Positions 24,886 to 37,905 of a stretch of 64,000 nt of DNA are shown here, one piece after another. Below the pieces are notes generated by a model. That model saw only the letters and a program-made list of their open reading frames with translations, ran no database searches and was not told the origin of the DNA. The DNA comes from Paramacrobiotus metropolitanus (taxonomy: Eukaryota > Tardigrada > Eutardigrada > Parachela > Macrobiotidae), in assembly GCF_019649055.1 (NCBI RefSeq), contig NW_026570265.1, positions 496,001 through 560,000 on the forward strand, given 5' to 3'. The position numbers and the translations under genes were made by a program. Numbering within the stretch: position 1 is the first letter of the stretch; the number at the start of each line of letters is the position of its first letter.

Positions 24886-27800
24886 TCATTCATTGTCCAT
24901 GGTTGAATGCAACCAGTACGTTTTCATAACGCCACGGCCTTTAAGATCCACTTCTCCGCGGTATTCAGTTAAAAACTCCTTATGCTCATCCAGCAGTTCT
25001 TTGGTTGTCTTGCTGATGTGGATCTTCATTGCTTTATGATAATAAATAACAATTATTATTAAGGAAACCGTCACCAGTACGCAAAAGAACAGGACATGCT
25101 TGAGATGCACTACGATATTAAGACAAGCACGCATCAACAACACCAATTTACCGCTAGTTATCGGAGGCGGAAGCTGTCGCTACCGACTCGTTTTGTATCA
25201 AACATTACAGCTCACCTTGACTAGTTGATTCCAGTCGAGAAGCAATGTTCACACTGTCGCCAAATCTAGCAAACAATTACAAAAGATTAAAGATTTTTAT
25301 TCCAGATTAAAAATAATCTCCATGCAGTTTGCAACCATACTTACATGCAATATCGCGGCATTTTCAGTCCCACCACACCTGTATGTTCACAAATTCAACC
25401 GTTTAGGAAATGAATAAAATTGAAGACGAAGTTCATAGAGTTCTGTATTATCAGTGAGTGTACAGGTCTGTTGTAAACATCTTCGGTAAAACCGGGTAGC
25501 AGAACGATAGTATAGCATTTTCGTTAAGCGATCCTCCAGTATTCCATTATGCGAGCGGGAATATCATGTAATTTCAATATGATGCAATTTTCCAATTTCG
25601 TGTTGACAGAGTATACAACTATTACCCGCTGCGCACGGTCCAGAATGAACTCCGACTCGTAAGGTTAGTTTCTCTTCCGGCTTATGACGTATTTTAAACA
25701 CTTTAATGGATTTTACGATATGGATGGACATCCGGGCAATTTCTGCGGCATGTCGCTTTTCAATACGCTGTGGTATTCCGCTGACCACCTGCAAATTATA
25801 AAGGAAATATACGTCGAACTCATGACATGTCTTAGTCATCAAATTAAAGGCAAAAGCTGTAAAAATATTATCACGAACCGATTCTGCTGAAAACTATACT
25901 TGCTTCGAAATTATCAATATACAGAAATTGTAAATTTATACGCCATTATAAGTAACTGATTTACGTACCACATAAGCGTCTCCGATAGTTTCCACCTGAA
26001 ACGGCAATATCAAATTTCAAAGGATTTTGCAGTAACAAACTTGATCTGGTAAGTTTACCTTGTACACATCGTACGCTTCAATAATGCCATCAAATAATGA
26101 ATACAGGTCATTGAGAAGGTCGACAATCTGCATTGGCGTACCTAATTTTTATATAAATAATTATTAAATTATCGGTTGTGATACACGTGACCTTTTACAT
26201 TTGACTTACTGGAGGCCGATAGTGTTGTAAATCCCACTATGTCACTAAAATAAATGGTCACCATTGGGAAGGCTTCCGGTTCCACGAATAGTCCCTGTTT
26301 GAGTTTATTTGCCACCGCTCTAAAGTATACAGACACTTCTAAATTCTTATCAAGCGAATGCACAACTAACGGTAGATGGGTTGAATCTATTAATGCCTGT
26401 ATTACTGTGGTAACATCTGATAAAGGAGTTCCTCAGAGCGCTTCTTCTCGTCCATAAACGCCGCTGTGCGCTCGTTGACGATGGCTTCCAGATCTTTGGC
26501 GTAACGCTCCATTCGCTGGAGCAGATTATCCATCAGATTGCCGCTTTTGTTCCCCGGCACCTGCTTCAGGTGGACACGAAGCCGGGCGTTGTCGAAACGG
26601 TCTTCGGACGATTCAGACCAGGAGCGTGTCATTATGGAATACAGCTCGGGTGGACAGGCGTCGAATGGAACGCGCGGTCTGAATGGCGGAACTTCGCCTT
26701 CTCGGACGCGATCCACGATATCTGCGAACAATTTACTAATTATAAGATGTTTATCACATTAATGACTGTGTGTAAAAAATTTTTTATGTATACTTTACCG
26801 CATAATAATTTATTACTTTCATGCACTAAGAAAAATGCCTGGCTGTATGCTTTGGTAAGCGAACGTCAAAATATTTTTGCTACAGCTGGGACTGTTTTAT
26901 TTTTCATCCATTTTTTTAAGCAAAAGTCTCAGGCTGGCAAAGAGACCGAGCATGATGCTCGGTCGATTATACTGGCACTGCTGTTAGCCGTACAAAAATC
27001 TTGATTTTACTAATTTGAAGAGCATATCTTTCAAGGGAACGACATAAGGCCAAATTTATGTGAACGAATATGCCCTGCAACTAAACCGCAATATCGTGCT
27101 CTGCGTATACCGTATCTTTAAAAATATATTATCGCTACTTCGTTGTTTGTTATGTACTTATGTATCACTATGTAGACATACGTACCACCCGCAAAGTAAA
27201 TTTTGCTAACTTGTAAGTGTTGCGCACTTCGGCAGAAATAATCCACTGGTGCATTAAAACATACTTATTAAAAACTTATCTTTAATTTTTTACCTATTAC
27301 TTGAATACGAATAAGCAATTTGAGATCCGCGTTTTAGCGGTGACGTCAAGAGCGGTCTGGTAAGTATTTATATAATAGCAGCGAACATTGTTTCCGTCAC
27401 GCAGGTGCATTTAAGAAGTATTCAGTCTGCAGTACACTAGAAGCTATCCAAATTAGAAAGTAATTTCTAACAGGAGTTAACGCTTTTAGCAACTTCCGCT
27501 TCGACGACACCGTGTTGTGACGGGCATATTGAATCTAAACGAATGATGCTTTCCGGTCTTCAGGAAGTAAAAATGTCTTTGCTAAAAGGATCCGCAAATG
27601 GGCAATTTATTAATAGTAATTCAAACACTTTCACATTACGTAAACACACTGAAACAATCAAAGCCCTACCCAGTACCCAGTAGTCCAAAAACAGCATGTT
27701 GCTATCGCATATTAAAATTTGGAAAACGACCTTATATCTTATATAAAAAAAGCAATTGAAGCATATCAGAAACCGCGAATTTGCGCTAGAGAGTTTACGG

Positions 27801-30800
27801 TAAAATAGAAAAATATACACATACTTAAAATTACGAATGTAACAAGTAAGTACTGTCTGTACTTTACTCTTGATCATGATGTCACCATAAATCAGATGCA
27901 CTTTTAGGTAGTCTTAAATTTAAGACTGTCTAAAAGTGTACTACACTATGTGTGCACTTGCTAGATCTGCCTACTTACTTATTCACTTACTTACTTCCTT
28001 ACGAACTTATTTATTTTCCATCTCACAAATGTGCAAAATTTTATTTCTTGCAGTATTTTCCTGACCTTTAACATCCACTACTCCGTACTCCGTATCGGTG
28101 CGCTCATAGGGCCCAACTCGCTGCACTATCTGCTGCAGTAGTATACCAAAACTGTAAATGTCCCCTTTCGGCGTCCCGTTCAATGGCATCGGCATGCGCA
28201 ACAGTTCGGGCGCTCGCCACAACAGAGACCGGTATACTGCCGCAGTATGATCGTGTTTTTCATGAGGCGGGATTTGACTTGTGGACGCAAGAAAGGAAGG
28301 TCGCAACGGCGCTAATCCCAGATCACCAATCTTAACCACGAATCTGCCATCTACCAGACAGTTGTTTGAGGTCAAGCGACCATGTGATCCAATGTCTGTG
28401 TTATGCACGAAAACGATGCCCTAAAATTAGGGAAATTAATAATTATTTTCATCCGAGCAGAAATAAAACGAGCAATAAACGGAACGTGTTTCTTAACGGC
28501 CGTAGATTATAATTTTATTCGTGAATAATCATGTACTATACAAGAACTTATATAATTGGTGATTCTGACTTACATTAACTATATCATTCAAAAGGGAAAA
28601 TTTGAAAGACCAGTCCAGATTTATTGACTCGTTATCAATCAGGTCGGTGAGACTTCCTCGTGGGCAGTGTTCCATAAGAATGAAAGAGTTGCCACTTTCC
28701 GGGCATAAACCGATAAACCTGGCGAAATGCTCGTTCATCATCTGTTTCATCTGAAAGTAGTGTACACGCGTCACATCCAGAAAGCACACCAAAAAGGCTA
28801 TTAAAAATAACTAATACTGGATTACAGTGAATCATTGAATAGCTTACGGTGCGCAGTTCAAATAAGGTTTGCGGGGAAATATGTACAGTGGGCACTTCCA
28901 GCTTCTTAAACGCGACAACCGACTCTTTGTAGAACGCCGTCGAAATGTACGAAATGGCGCTGGCGCGAGAATCCCCTTTGTGACTGGACGGATTTGTGCG
29001 CAGGTCTTCCTTGGTCACGCCCTTTATTGAACTGCTATCGGGATGGCGATCGCGCTGCAAAGATTGATTTTCAAGAACTTTGACCTTTAATATTTGTAAT
29101 TTGCCGTCTTTTGAAATGAGTTGCATTCCCACCATTACGATATCAGCGCTTTTGACCTTCCAGGAATCTTCATTAAGCCGCACCACTTTCAAGCTAAATT
29201 TGGAAACTCAATTAAAACGATGTTTGCAGTGTTTGAGTACAAGTGAATCCTTTTATTTTAAACTCACCGATAGATTCCAAATCCAAGGCCAACTAGTATA
29301 ATGGCAACTCCAAAAATGACGAGCAGTATAATTCCGTAGATGGGTATTACTGCAACGGAATCAGTGTATTCATATAATTAATTAATGTAATCTACTGTGG
29401 AAAAACTAATAACAGTTTTACACACTTTCGTGACTTTGACAGTCGGGATCGCGGCCGGTAAATCCGCACTTCGGCACGTTAGCAGGAGGTTCGGCACTGC
29501 CGCCCGGCCAATGCACATTTCGTAATTTGACAAGTTTCAACTGTTCAGTATCCAGCTCAATGGTGGGCTGTCAAAAAATAAAGTGTGTTAAAATTTGCAA
29601 AAAAAAACAGTCTGCGATAATGCGATTTGATCGTTAATTCTTTTGTAGCTAGCAACGAGGCAAGCTCCGTACGCATACTACAGACGATGCATGAGTGCAA
29701 CAGCAATTTTAAATTCTCTTGCAACTTGATACCTTGAATGATGTTTCGTTGGGGTCAAAATCCAGTAAGTAATATGGAAAATTTCGGTCACCATAAATAC
29801 TAATGGTACACTCAATGGCAACTCCATAAAAACTGTGTCCCCAAATACGCGACGATATGAGCCGACCATCGTTGATATTCTCACCCAAAGCCATGGTCCG
29901 ATTTAGTGCCTGTATTCCATAACGAAATACCTGGCCTATCTCGCTTCATGAATACTAACCACGACCGTTAGCAGTTCAACTTACCACTCCGTAAAACATT
30001 ACTGCATCCCATATTCCAAGAACCAGATGAGTGACCTTTAGAACCAACAGGTGCTTTAGAAGTATTTACCACATTTATACTGGTTTATAGACTTTTAAAC
30101 AAATGTACATGCAAAAAGCAGCAGGTGTCGTTAGGTTGTTTACTGAATACGTACTTGTTCATTTGGACCATAAGAGTAGCCAAATTTTTGTTGTGACATA
30201 TCCTTGATGGTGCCAGCAAATTCATCATATTCATGCTTACCAGCGGGATTGTCTGCCGGCATCTTCATTCGTATAACTAGAAGGCTGTCTAAAATTTCTC
30301 GCGAGTTCTGCAAGATCATTAAACATTCCCAAAATCATTAAACATTGTTATCATGTCGGCTGTGTTTGCTTCGTATATTTTGTAACTGCAAATTACAATA
30401 GCAACACTCTACAGACTACAAACATACAAGTATAATTAACGGGTGTATACGCTTGGTACTATGGAGGTAATAAATAAAACATATGCCAGTTCCAGTTACC
30501 GGGTCGGCGGCTAACTTGTCATCAAAAAAGGACAGATCGGAAAACCCGTGGGATCGAGCCTCGATCAAATTTGTTGTAATATAGACCTAAATAAAACAAA
30601 AAAATATATTTATGCAGCTATATTTTGTAGAAATTTTATTTGTAATGCGCATTATGCAGAAAGCTCGAGTAAGCCCGTAGAAATGGAATTGGATAGTTAC
30701 TGACGCGCTAGTGACCTTTTCGTGCATGTTTTTAATCAGTGAGATTACTTACATACTCCGGCGATAACATTCCAAGTCTTTTGGCAGCTTGCTGAAAATT

Positions 30801-33070
30801 GTAATAAGCCCAGAAACAAGATTCTCACGCATGTCAGATTTTTCAGTAATATTTACGTGGAACGTTTAACGTTTTTTTACGTGAAACATAATAAACGGAA
30901 AATAATTCACACATTTTTATTTGTTTTTGTTCGGCTAAACTCTTCCTCTTCGTAATGATGAGACATATGCAGAGTAACAGAGTACTTATAAAACCAGTAC
31001 AATAACTCATACAGACTTACCAAAACTTGATACACGATGGGTGGCTAGAATGCAGTTCACACAAATTACTTAGGGAAATTGGAACTTACAAAGCTGCGCT
31101 CCACTTTATCTAAGTATAATTACCAACTTACCATGGCTGCTATTATGATCACTGAAACAAACACCATTAATTAGGCTAAACGTCGTTATCGGAATTTTTT
31201 TACTAATTATTTATGAGGAATGTTTGGAAATGGCCATCGGTGATGGGTCTCCCGGTTTCAAATCGATATACTTATACTCGGAAAAGGTATTCTTTTGGAC
31301 TAATTGTCGATATGTACCATATCAATGAAAAGCTAACAATTATTATTGTAAGGTTTACAGAAACCATATGTCGCAATCTTACGTAGGTATTTAAATGACC
31401 TTCGTCAAAGGGAATTGTAAGGTGGGCGGCATGATAATAAGTGAATTCAGATGATACAATAGCTTTCGGATTGTATCAGCCGCCTCGTAAAACAAACGTT
31501 TACCTCGGGCGCGTTCGCTTGCTTTCCTCAAGGTTTCGTCTATCCAACCATCCTGCGTTAGTGTGCGCAACGAAGACATCATCTGGATCATATCTGTCTT
31601 TTGGTACAAATCAACTCGGTAACTCTGCAATATTTGCTGGAAAGACGATTGAAAATCCTTTGCATAGGAATCGTAATCATAGATCTAAAAATTACTGTAA
31701 TTAGTCACAACGCGTAATTGACACTCCATTCGGCGGTCAGGCATAGCTTTCGTGCATACTCCATCCATGTTTTGTTATACAATCGCTTTTTAATTTAAAA
31801 TGCACATACGTTTACTTGGGTAACCCATAGGATTTTTCCATGCTCTGTGCATGTGCGGCTTATTAGCAGCCGATTTCTCCTAATTACTTTCACCGCACCA
31901 TAACAATATTGGACCACTTGAAATAATCCAGTATCCTAATCAGGAACAGCGAAACGTCCTCCTGGGTGTAGCCGAAGCGTGTCAGGACTTTGGTACGATT
32001 TTTATCCTCAAATTTAATTCCGCTCGCACCCGAAGTCATTACTGCGGAATGAAAAATATTCAGCTTGTTCTGTAATCTGTAGTCGGATAAGTGAATAAAT
32101 CCACCAAAATTTTCGATGTAAATAAATTATTCGTTGAAATACGAAATCTCAAAAATCTGACCAGGGGCCACTATTCCGTGAATTACCGCCATAATATTAC
32201 AAAATACTGTGTATTTTGTAATATTATGGCGGTAATTAACAGAATGTGTATTCAGTAGTACATAGCGTATCCGTGTTATGCTACCGCACATGATATAATG
32301 CATGATAAAACCTCAGTTTTTTTATTAGTGTCTATCGGCGCGCGCTTGCTTGTTATGTTAATTGGCTGCCTGAATAAACTATATGATGCAGTAATTATCA
32401 AGATAATGCTCAGTTAAAACATTAATTTTAGCATGTAAAGTACACCGCAATTATACGATATTTATATCGAAGTTAGTAGGTGCGCAAAATTTTAATTATT
32501 AGTATTTTAAGGACACGGTTGGTACTATCTAAATATGACAGTATGCGCTAAAAGGCAGCACATACATACATAGTGCATACATAGTTCTACAGATCGTAGT
32601 GGACTGCGTTTAAAACATTTACCTGCTATGTTCCAGTTCATGGCTAGTCCACGAATATTGTACATGGCATCTGTACAACTAGGCCCGATAACCAGTGAAC
32701 AGCCATGTTTGGAGCGATTCAGATGTAGCGCCACCAGGCCCGGGGAACTCTGCAGCACCGTTTCGTCGCCACAGCCCGGCGGGATCGGATAGCGAAGCAC
32801 CTCGAAGCCCACATTGCGCCGGGCGAAATGGGGTCGCATACGGCGCAGCGCCACTTCGATTCCCGGGGTGACAGGAATACTGTCGTTTTCCCATAATTCG
32901 CAAATGGTAATAATCGTGGCATTGGCAGTCAGTTCGGGGACGATACTGGGATCCAACGGCGGAAAAATGGTGCCGTATGAAGTAAAAGCCGACACCAAGG
33001 AGGTAGCGAAAAACGGCTTAAGCCGGCACAAAACATAAACACCAAGAAGAATTTTCAGCAGGTATTCCAT
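24886..33070 (-). CDS. Receptor-type guanylyl cyclase
   Basis: A gene of roughly twenty exons. Exon 1 (33070-32623) has a signal peptide and the start of the ANF-receptor ligand-binding fold. Further extracellular exons include 32041-31899, 31785-31723, 31684-31504, and pieces near 30570, 30270, 30030, 29850 and 29500. A transmembrane helix ([22 protein letters not shown]) is at about 29350-29275. The kinase-homology domain spans about 29200-28055 and has [19 protein letters not shown] in place of an HRD loop, so it is a pseudokinase as in other receptor cyclases. A dimerisation helix is at 26735-26425. The cyclase domain (26325-24886) has [17 protein letters not shown] and PRYCIFGDSVN; the Glu and Cys in the last two are the guanine-selecting pair. 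It makes cGMP, presumably on peptide binding outside the cell. Ligand unknown; some small extracellular exons were not bounded. Confidence 0.92.
26736..28054. other. 1.3-kb intron of the guanylyl cyclase gene
   Basis: The longest intron in the gene, between the kinase-homology and cyclase parts. It holds a 40-base inverted repeat with one mismatch per arm at 27899-27938, a small GC-rich hairpin (gaccgagca...tgctcggtc) near 26942-26965, and a TATA-like stretch near 27370. No gene recognised inside. Confidence 0.45.
32181..32237. repeat. Perfect 27-base inverted repeat with 3-base loop
   Basis: Arms 32181-32207 and 32211-32237 are exact complements, starting AATTACCGCCATAATATTAC, with loop TGT. 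It lies in the first intron of the guanylyl cyclase gene. Confidence 0.9.
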
Positions 33071-33889
33071 ACTTGGGAAGAAGATCGGCTCCGTGCGTCA
33101 CAGCTGCCGGTTCTCCATTACATTCTTATATCAGCGTTTGCTAACTTCGGCCATTAAGTGATTAAATCAGCCAAGTGAAAGAAAAGAAAAATTTCTGTGA
33201 AAAATACTTATTGTTAGCTTTAGAGCATTTCTCTGTTCATCCCGTATAAATACTGTATATGCATGCTTGCTAGAGATGAATCCGGCTATTTATTGATCCC
33301 CGATGTTGAAATGCGTGACCTCAAATTGGTACTGGCGGGATAACGCTATCACCACACCGGAATCCAGGAGAAAGAAAATTATTAACAGATTACGCATAAT
33401 GGCAGATAATTCCTTGCGCAATTAACCAGCCGGAAATCGGGCAGTTGAGTGCATGATCCCGTTAATATCCCGTTCGGCGCAAAAGCACCGCAAATGTCAT
33501 CAATATGACGAGACAAAAAGGAAGTCGGAAAATGTCGGAAAGTAAGCGCAGGGCAACCATGACCTTACAGTATCGAAAATGCTTTATTTTGGTCAATTTA
33601 CAATAGTTATCATTATTAGTAAACAGCACTGTAAGTTACCCCGAACCGGCAAAACAGAAGGAAGAAACATAAACTGAAAATGAAAGAAAAAAGGGAAAAA
33701 AAACAAAAGTCACTTATTCGTAAGGATTCCACAATAATCACTACACGCTAGTTTTCCGCGGAAAAAAAATTCCAAATTCCGGGTGCAAAAAAGATTCTAC
33801 CATAACAGAAAGTTCGTCGTTCAACAAACAGGTATTCCACAGCACAATGTTTCCTGCTCCACGAAAGGCAAGGGGATAGGCTACGAAGA
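33071..33889. other. Region between guanylyl cyclase start and coiled-coil gene end
   Basis: 819 bases, presumably the cyclase promoter and the 3' UTR of the next gene. No coding signal and no core promoter motif could be fixed. Confidence 0.4.
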
Positions 33890-36800
33890 TCAGAAATCAT
33901 CCAGACTGGCCAACATTTCGCTTTTATCGCTTCCGTGTGGCTTTGACTTCCGGAATTTTTGCTTTGGTTGCTAAAAACACATACATTGTACCGCTTTAAA
34001 AGACTTCATTTACTAAAATGCATTAGTTATCAAAAATTCAAAGGCGTGAATCTTACGCTGACGCTATGATCAATGTGACGAGCAGGAGCCGATTCCATTC
34101 CAGATCTTCGCATAGGCAGATGCAGGCTGACATTGGAATCCTCATCCGACTGGTAAAAAGATACGGTAAATAGTAAACAACATTGCTGTATCTTGATGTA
34201 GCATAAGAACTGCTCCTTACAGAATCTCCACTAGGCTGGCTGAAGTTTCGAACATTTTGGCCAGATTCTGGACGATCTCGCTTGTTCGGTGCTGGTTTGT
34301 TCACCACTGCCGGCGGCGGTGGCAGTGGTCGCTTCATCGGTAACGCCAAAAGCCTTTCTTGTTCCACTTTCAAAGCGGCATTTAACATCACTTCTTCCTT
34401 TTGCAAATCTACGATCTCTGTTTCAAGCTTTGACCGCATATCGCCCAGATCTTTTAGCTCATCCTATTGAGAAGACGAAAAGCGCAACGAAGTCAGGTAA
34501 ATTAATATTCATATGTGCTTCCAAATATTCACATGTGCTTTCAAAATGCAACCTGAAGGCTAGTCAGCTCATTCTCCCATTTAGTTTCGTGATCTTTTGA
34601 ATCCTTCGCAGCTCCCACTAAAGCTGATTCTGCTTCCAGCAACTTTGCTGTCAGCTCGTTCTGTTTAAAAACCAGATCATTTGTAATGCAAGCATTGCAC
34701 CTGGTAATGGTGATCGTCTTTCCGGCAGCGTAACTACCAAAACACTGAAAACAGCCTCTAACCTGTTCGATATTGGCGGCTGCAAGCTTTGTTTCAACGA
34801 CTAACAGATCACTGATTTGATCTTCTGCAAGCATTAGATCAAAAATTGTGTTAAACACATTGCAATAGTAGATTGATTAATATTGGCTAATAGCAGAAAG
34901 CATTAATTTTTATAGACATTCTCGGACAGCTGATTGGAGCTGAACGTTGATTATCGTCCAAGAAACAGACATCCTGAATGTTACTGAGTCTTGTATGCAA
35001 CCAAAAGACAACATTTACTAACCCTTCTGCTTTTGAAGTACGGATTCATGAGTTGTGTAATCCATACATTCCCTTTCCATTTCCGAGATCCTAAAATAAA
35101 AATTCGAGTACCTATTTAGACTTCAGTTCCTATGCTGCTATACGGGAGAAAGGTTGTGGTGTTAAAATTGTTTTTTCTCGCTCTGAATCGAACTTAATAA
35201 ATGCACAGACGCTGATACACAGCCAAACGTTATTCGAGACCGACCTTTGCTGCAGCTGACCCACGGTTGCCTCTTTTGCAGAAATTTCATCATCCAGAAC
35301 CTTGAGCGTTTCATTATGACTTGTTGTGTCGTTTTCCTGCAGCTCAATGACGGATTCCAGTTTTGCTGATACTTCTTCGAGCTCTTTTTCCACACCAGTA
35401 AGGGCATAGTTATCAGCAGATAACTCGTCCTACGTGTCGCATCAGTGTTAGATTACTACGAGAAACAGCAGGAAAGGTTTTCTTTACTTTGATGCGCTTA
35501 CTTTATAACTGTTTATTTGGCCAAGAACATCTTCTTTTTCTTTATCTCGCAGAACAATTTCATCGCTCACGTTCCGGATTTCAGTGTTGATGGAATCTGC
35601 ATGAGAGATTTTCGACCACATTTAGTGTATAATTGTTAAACAACATAAGGTCATCGAAACTACAAACATGGATTACCTCGTTCAGCACATAGGGTAGCGT
35701 GCACACGCTTATCATTTTGGAGCTGAACCTCCTTCTTTCTGATGTCTTCCGTCAATTTATCAGCGCGTGCAGCTAATCCATGTTTCTAAAATAACGGAAT
35801 GATTTATTATAAAGCCGGAAACATAACCTCTACGGAATTTATAATGTCGTTCGAAAAAAAAGGCAAATTTGGACAGCATGAGATCACCTCGGAATCCAGA
35901 TCATTCAAGATTTTACGTTTGTCTAATTCTTGCGCATCCAAGGAAGACACTGAAAAAGTGTATCTGGGTAATTATAGTTACAACAAGTTATCACCAAATT
36001 TATTGGCTCGAATATTCTTACTCTGTTCTTGTAAAATCTGAAGCTTCTTCTGGTGTTCATCGCCAAACGAAGCAAGGTTATTGCCCAGTTTCTACAAAAC
36101 AGATGCGCACAATTTTAGTCTCTCGTGATGTTTCCTGATCGGCAAATCTTGAAATTTAATTCAGATCTTTATACAACAAGCAAAATCTATATTCAGAAAA
36201 GAAAGTTCCGATCCTGGATACGTAAACGTACCTTTAGGTCCTCACTAAACTCCTTCTGAAAATCTTTTCCCATTTCGCGGAACGATAAATCTATAAAAAA
36301 TGGCGCCGCAGCTTTAAAGCTACTGCATGGCATCAACTGGCGTAGTCAATGGAAAATATGCAGGGCGGTTTCCTTACTGTCGGAGTACACTCTTCCGAGC
36401 TCATCCTCTCGTCTTGTGATCGCAGTAATGGCTTCGCGCAGATCACGCAGTCTGTCAAGATAGGAGTTTTGGTATATTCGTATACAAATGAAAGAAAAAA
36501 TAATAATAATAAATAAATAATAAGCGGTGTTTCAATTCTCTGCTTTCACCTCTCCATTGAGCCGAGTCGCTTGGTCATTTCGTCGGTGATGTTGTTGCGA
36601 AGTTCCTCCTTCTCATGATTCAGAGCCATCAGCTTCTTTTCCAGCAGCTCCACTTTTGCGTTAACGGAAACGGTCTCCTTGTCCTGTGAAAACAGATAAG
36701 AACGTATCATAACTGTCCGCAGCGAGAACAAAATCGAGGGACATATCGGCCAAGCTGTTCGCCTTACCAACACTTCCAGCTCCGTTAAAAGGCCGACTTT

Positions 36801-36917
36801 CCATGATGAAATATCGGACAGAGGCTTCGTGAATTTATTGGATGCTCCTGCAGATTTCTCCCTGCTTTCTATTATGATCGATTGAAGATCTTCATTGGAA
36901 TCGGTGACCTCGAACAT
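33890..36917 (-). CDS. Coiled-coil protein, function unknown
   Basis: About fourteen short exons on the minus strand, beginning at 36917 (MFEVTDSNEDLQSIII) and ending in a 27-codon exon 33970-33890 (QPKQKFRKSKPHGSDKSEMLASLDDF). Most exons encode Glu/Lys/Leu-rich heptad-like sequence, e.g. KVELLEKKLMALNHEKEEL, LREAITAITRREDELG, EKELEEVSAKLESVIELQEN and MRSKLETEIVDLQKEE. This is followed by a proline-rich stretch (MKRPLPPPPAVVNKPAPNK), a Ser/Arg-rich tail and a basic patch. In the 34828-34545 region a roughly 110-base intron (from GTTAGAGG to TTTAAACAG) removes a Cys-rich stretch that would otherwise be read through. The pattern fits a cytoskeletal, centrosomal or kinetochore rod protein, but no family was recognised. 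Some exon borders are approximate. Confidence 0.7.
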
Positions 36918-37905
36918 TCTCGGTCACTTGGGCGCAATGTTGACCAAGTTATCCCGCTTGTTTCTTGTTTGGCACAACTCACTAGAACACCTACTCAACT
37001 GCTTTCAAAACCGGCAGCAGGAAATAAAGTACGTTCAGCTACTAGCTAATTTCTCACTGCAATCTGGATTCGCGCATTAAGTCAGTTGCGAATAATCCTC
37101 CTGAAGGATCGGATAAGTATTTCTCCAAATTTTACGCTATAAATCGGCGACGGTTGTGAAAACTGAAAAGTGAAGCGGATGCGCGCGCCGACATGTTAAC
37201 ATACAGCAATACCCTGTACCCTTGCCTGTACCATGAGAAGCCATAGTACTTGTACGAGTACTAGGTAGTACTTGGTGCTTATGGTTAGTATGGGCCTATG
37301 CCGGCCCTATGGCTCCTAATTATTAAAATTAATAAGTACGTACTTACTGTGGTTATTGATCACGTACTCATAAGTAATTAACTATTATTTTAACCCACTA
37401 CGATAATTAATTAATAATAATTATTAAGAAAAATCGCGGGCTCGCTTCGCTCGCCCGCTCGATTATTTAAATTATTATTTTAACCCACTACGAGTAAACC
37501 CAATCTATCGTTCCTAAACATCAGTGCGTACAACGAAAAATTAAACTGGTCGTGAAAAGCGCCATGACCGCCCTTACAGATTAAATTAATTTCTAGGAAA
37601 CTCACGCTCGATCGTGCAAATAAAAATTATGCCCTCTTTGTATACCCTGTATAATTATGAAAATATTTCTGTTTGACCATAATTTTCAGTGCTTGCATAG
37701 ATTTTTTGCTGTACAAGTGGTAAATTCGTCAAAAGCAGTTTAATACTTCATGTTTGGCTGACTAATTTCTCTGCCACACCATCAACATCAGTATTTGTAG
37801 TACAAATTAAATCCACACAATAAAACTATGTAACAACAAATTTAATTGTGTTTGAGCAAAACTCATCTCACAGTACAAAAAAATGCTAATAATTTTTTCT
37901 GCATA
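36918..37905. other. AT-rich intergenic with short direct repeats and a GC hairpin
   Basis: A 21-base phrase ending AACCCACTACGA occurs at 37383-37403 and again at 37473-37493 in the same orientation. Between them lies a GC-rich imperfect hairpin (GCGGGC ... GCCCGC, 37436-37458) containing two TCGCT copies, an abrupt base-composition change within very AT-rich DNA. This may be a small mobile element remnant. No gene recognised. Confidence 0.5.

Noticed and set aside
27560-27901. 113-codon minus frame in a cyclase intron, possible nested gene
   Set aside because: Composition is that of AT-rich noise and no domain is visible.
31860-31900. Apparent frameshift in the guanylyl cyclase extracellular domain
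   Set aside because: A GT donor after ATG at 31899 and an acceptor at 31786 restore phase with a normal-sized intron.
34660-34790. Cys-rich zinc-finger-like stretch in the coiled-coil gene
   Set aside because: It lies in an intron with good GT and AG ends; removing it joins two coiled-coil stretches in frame.
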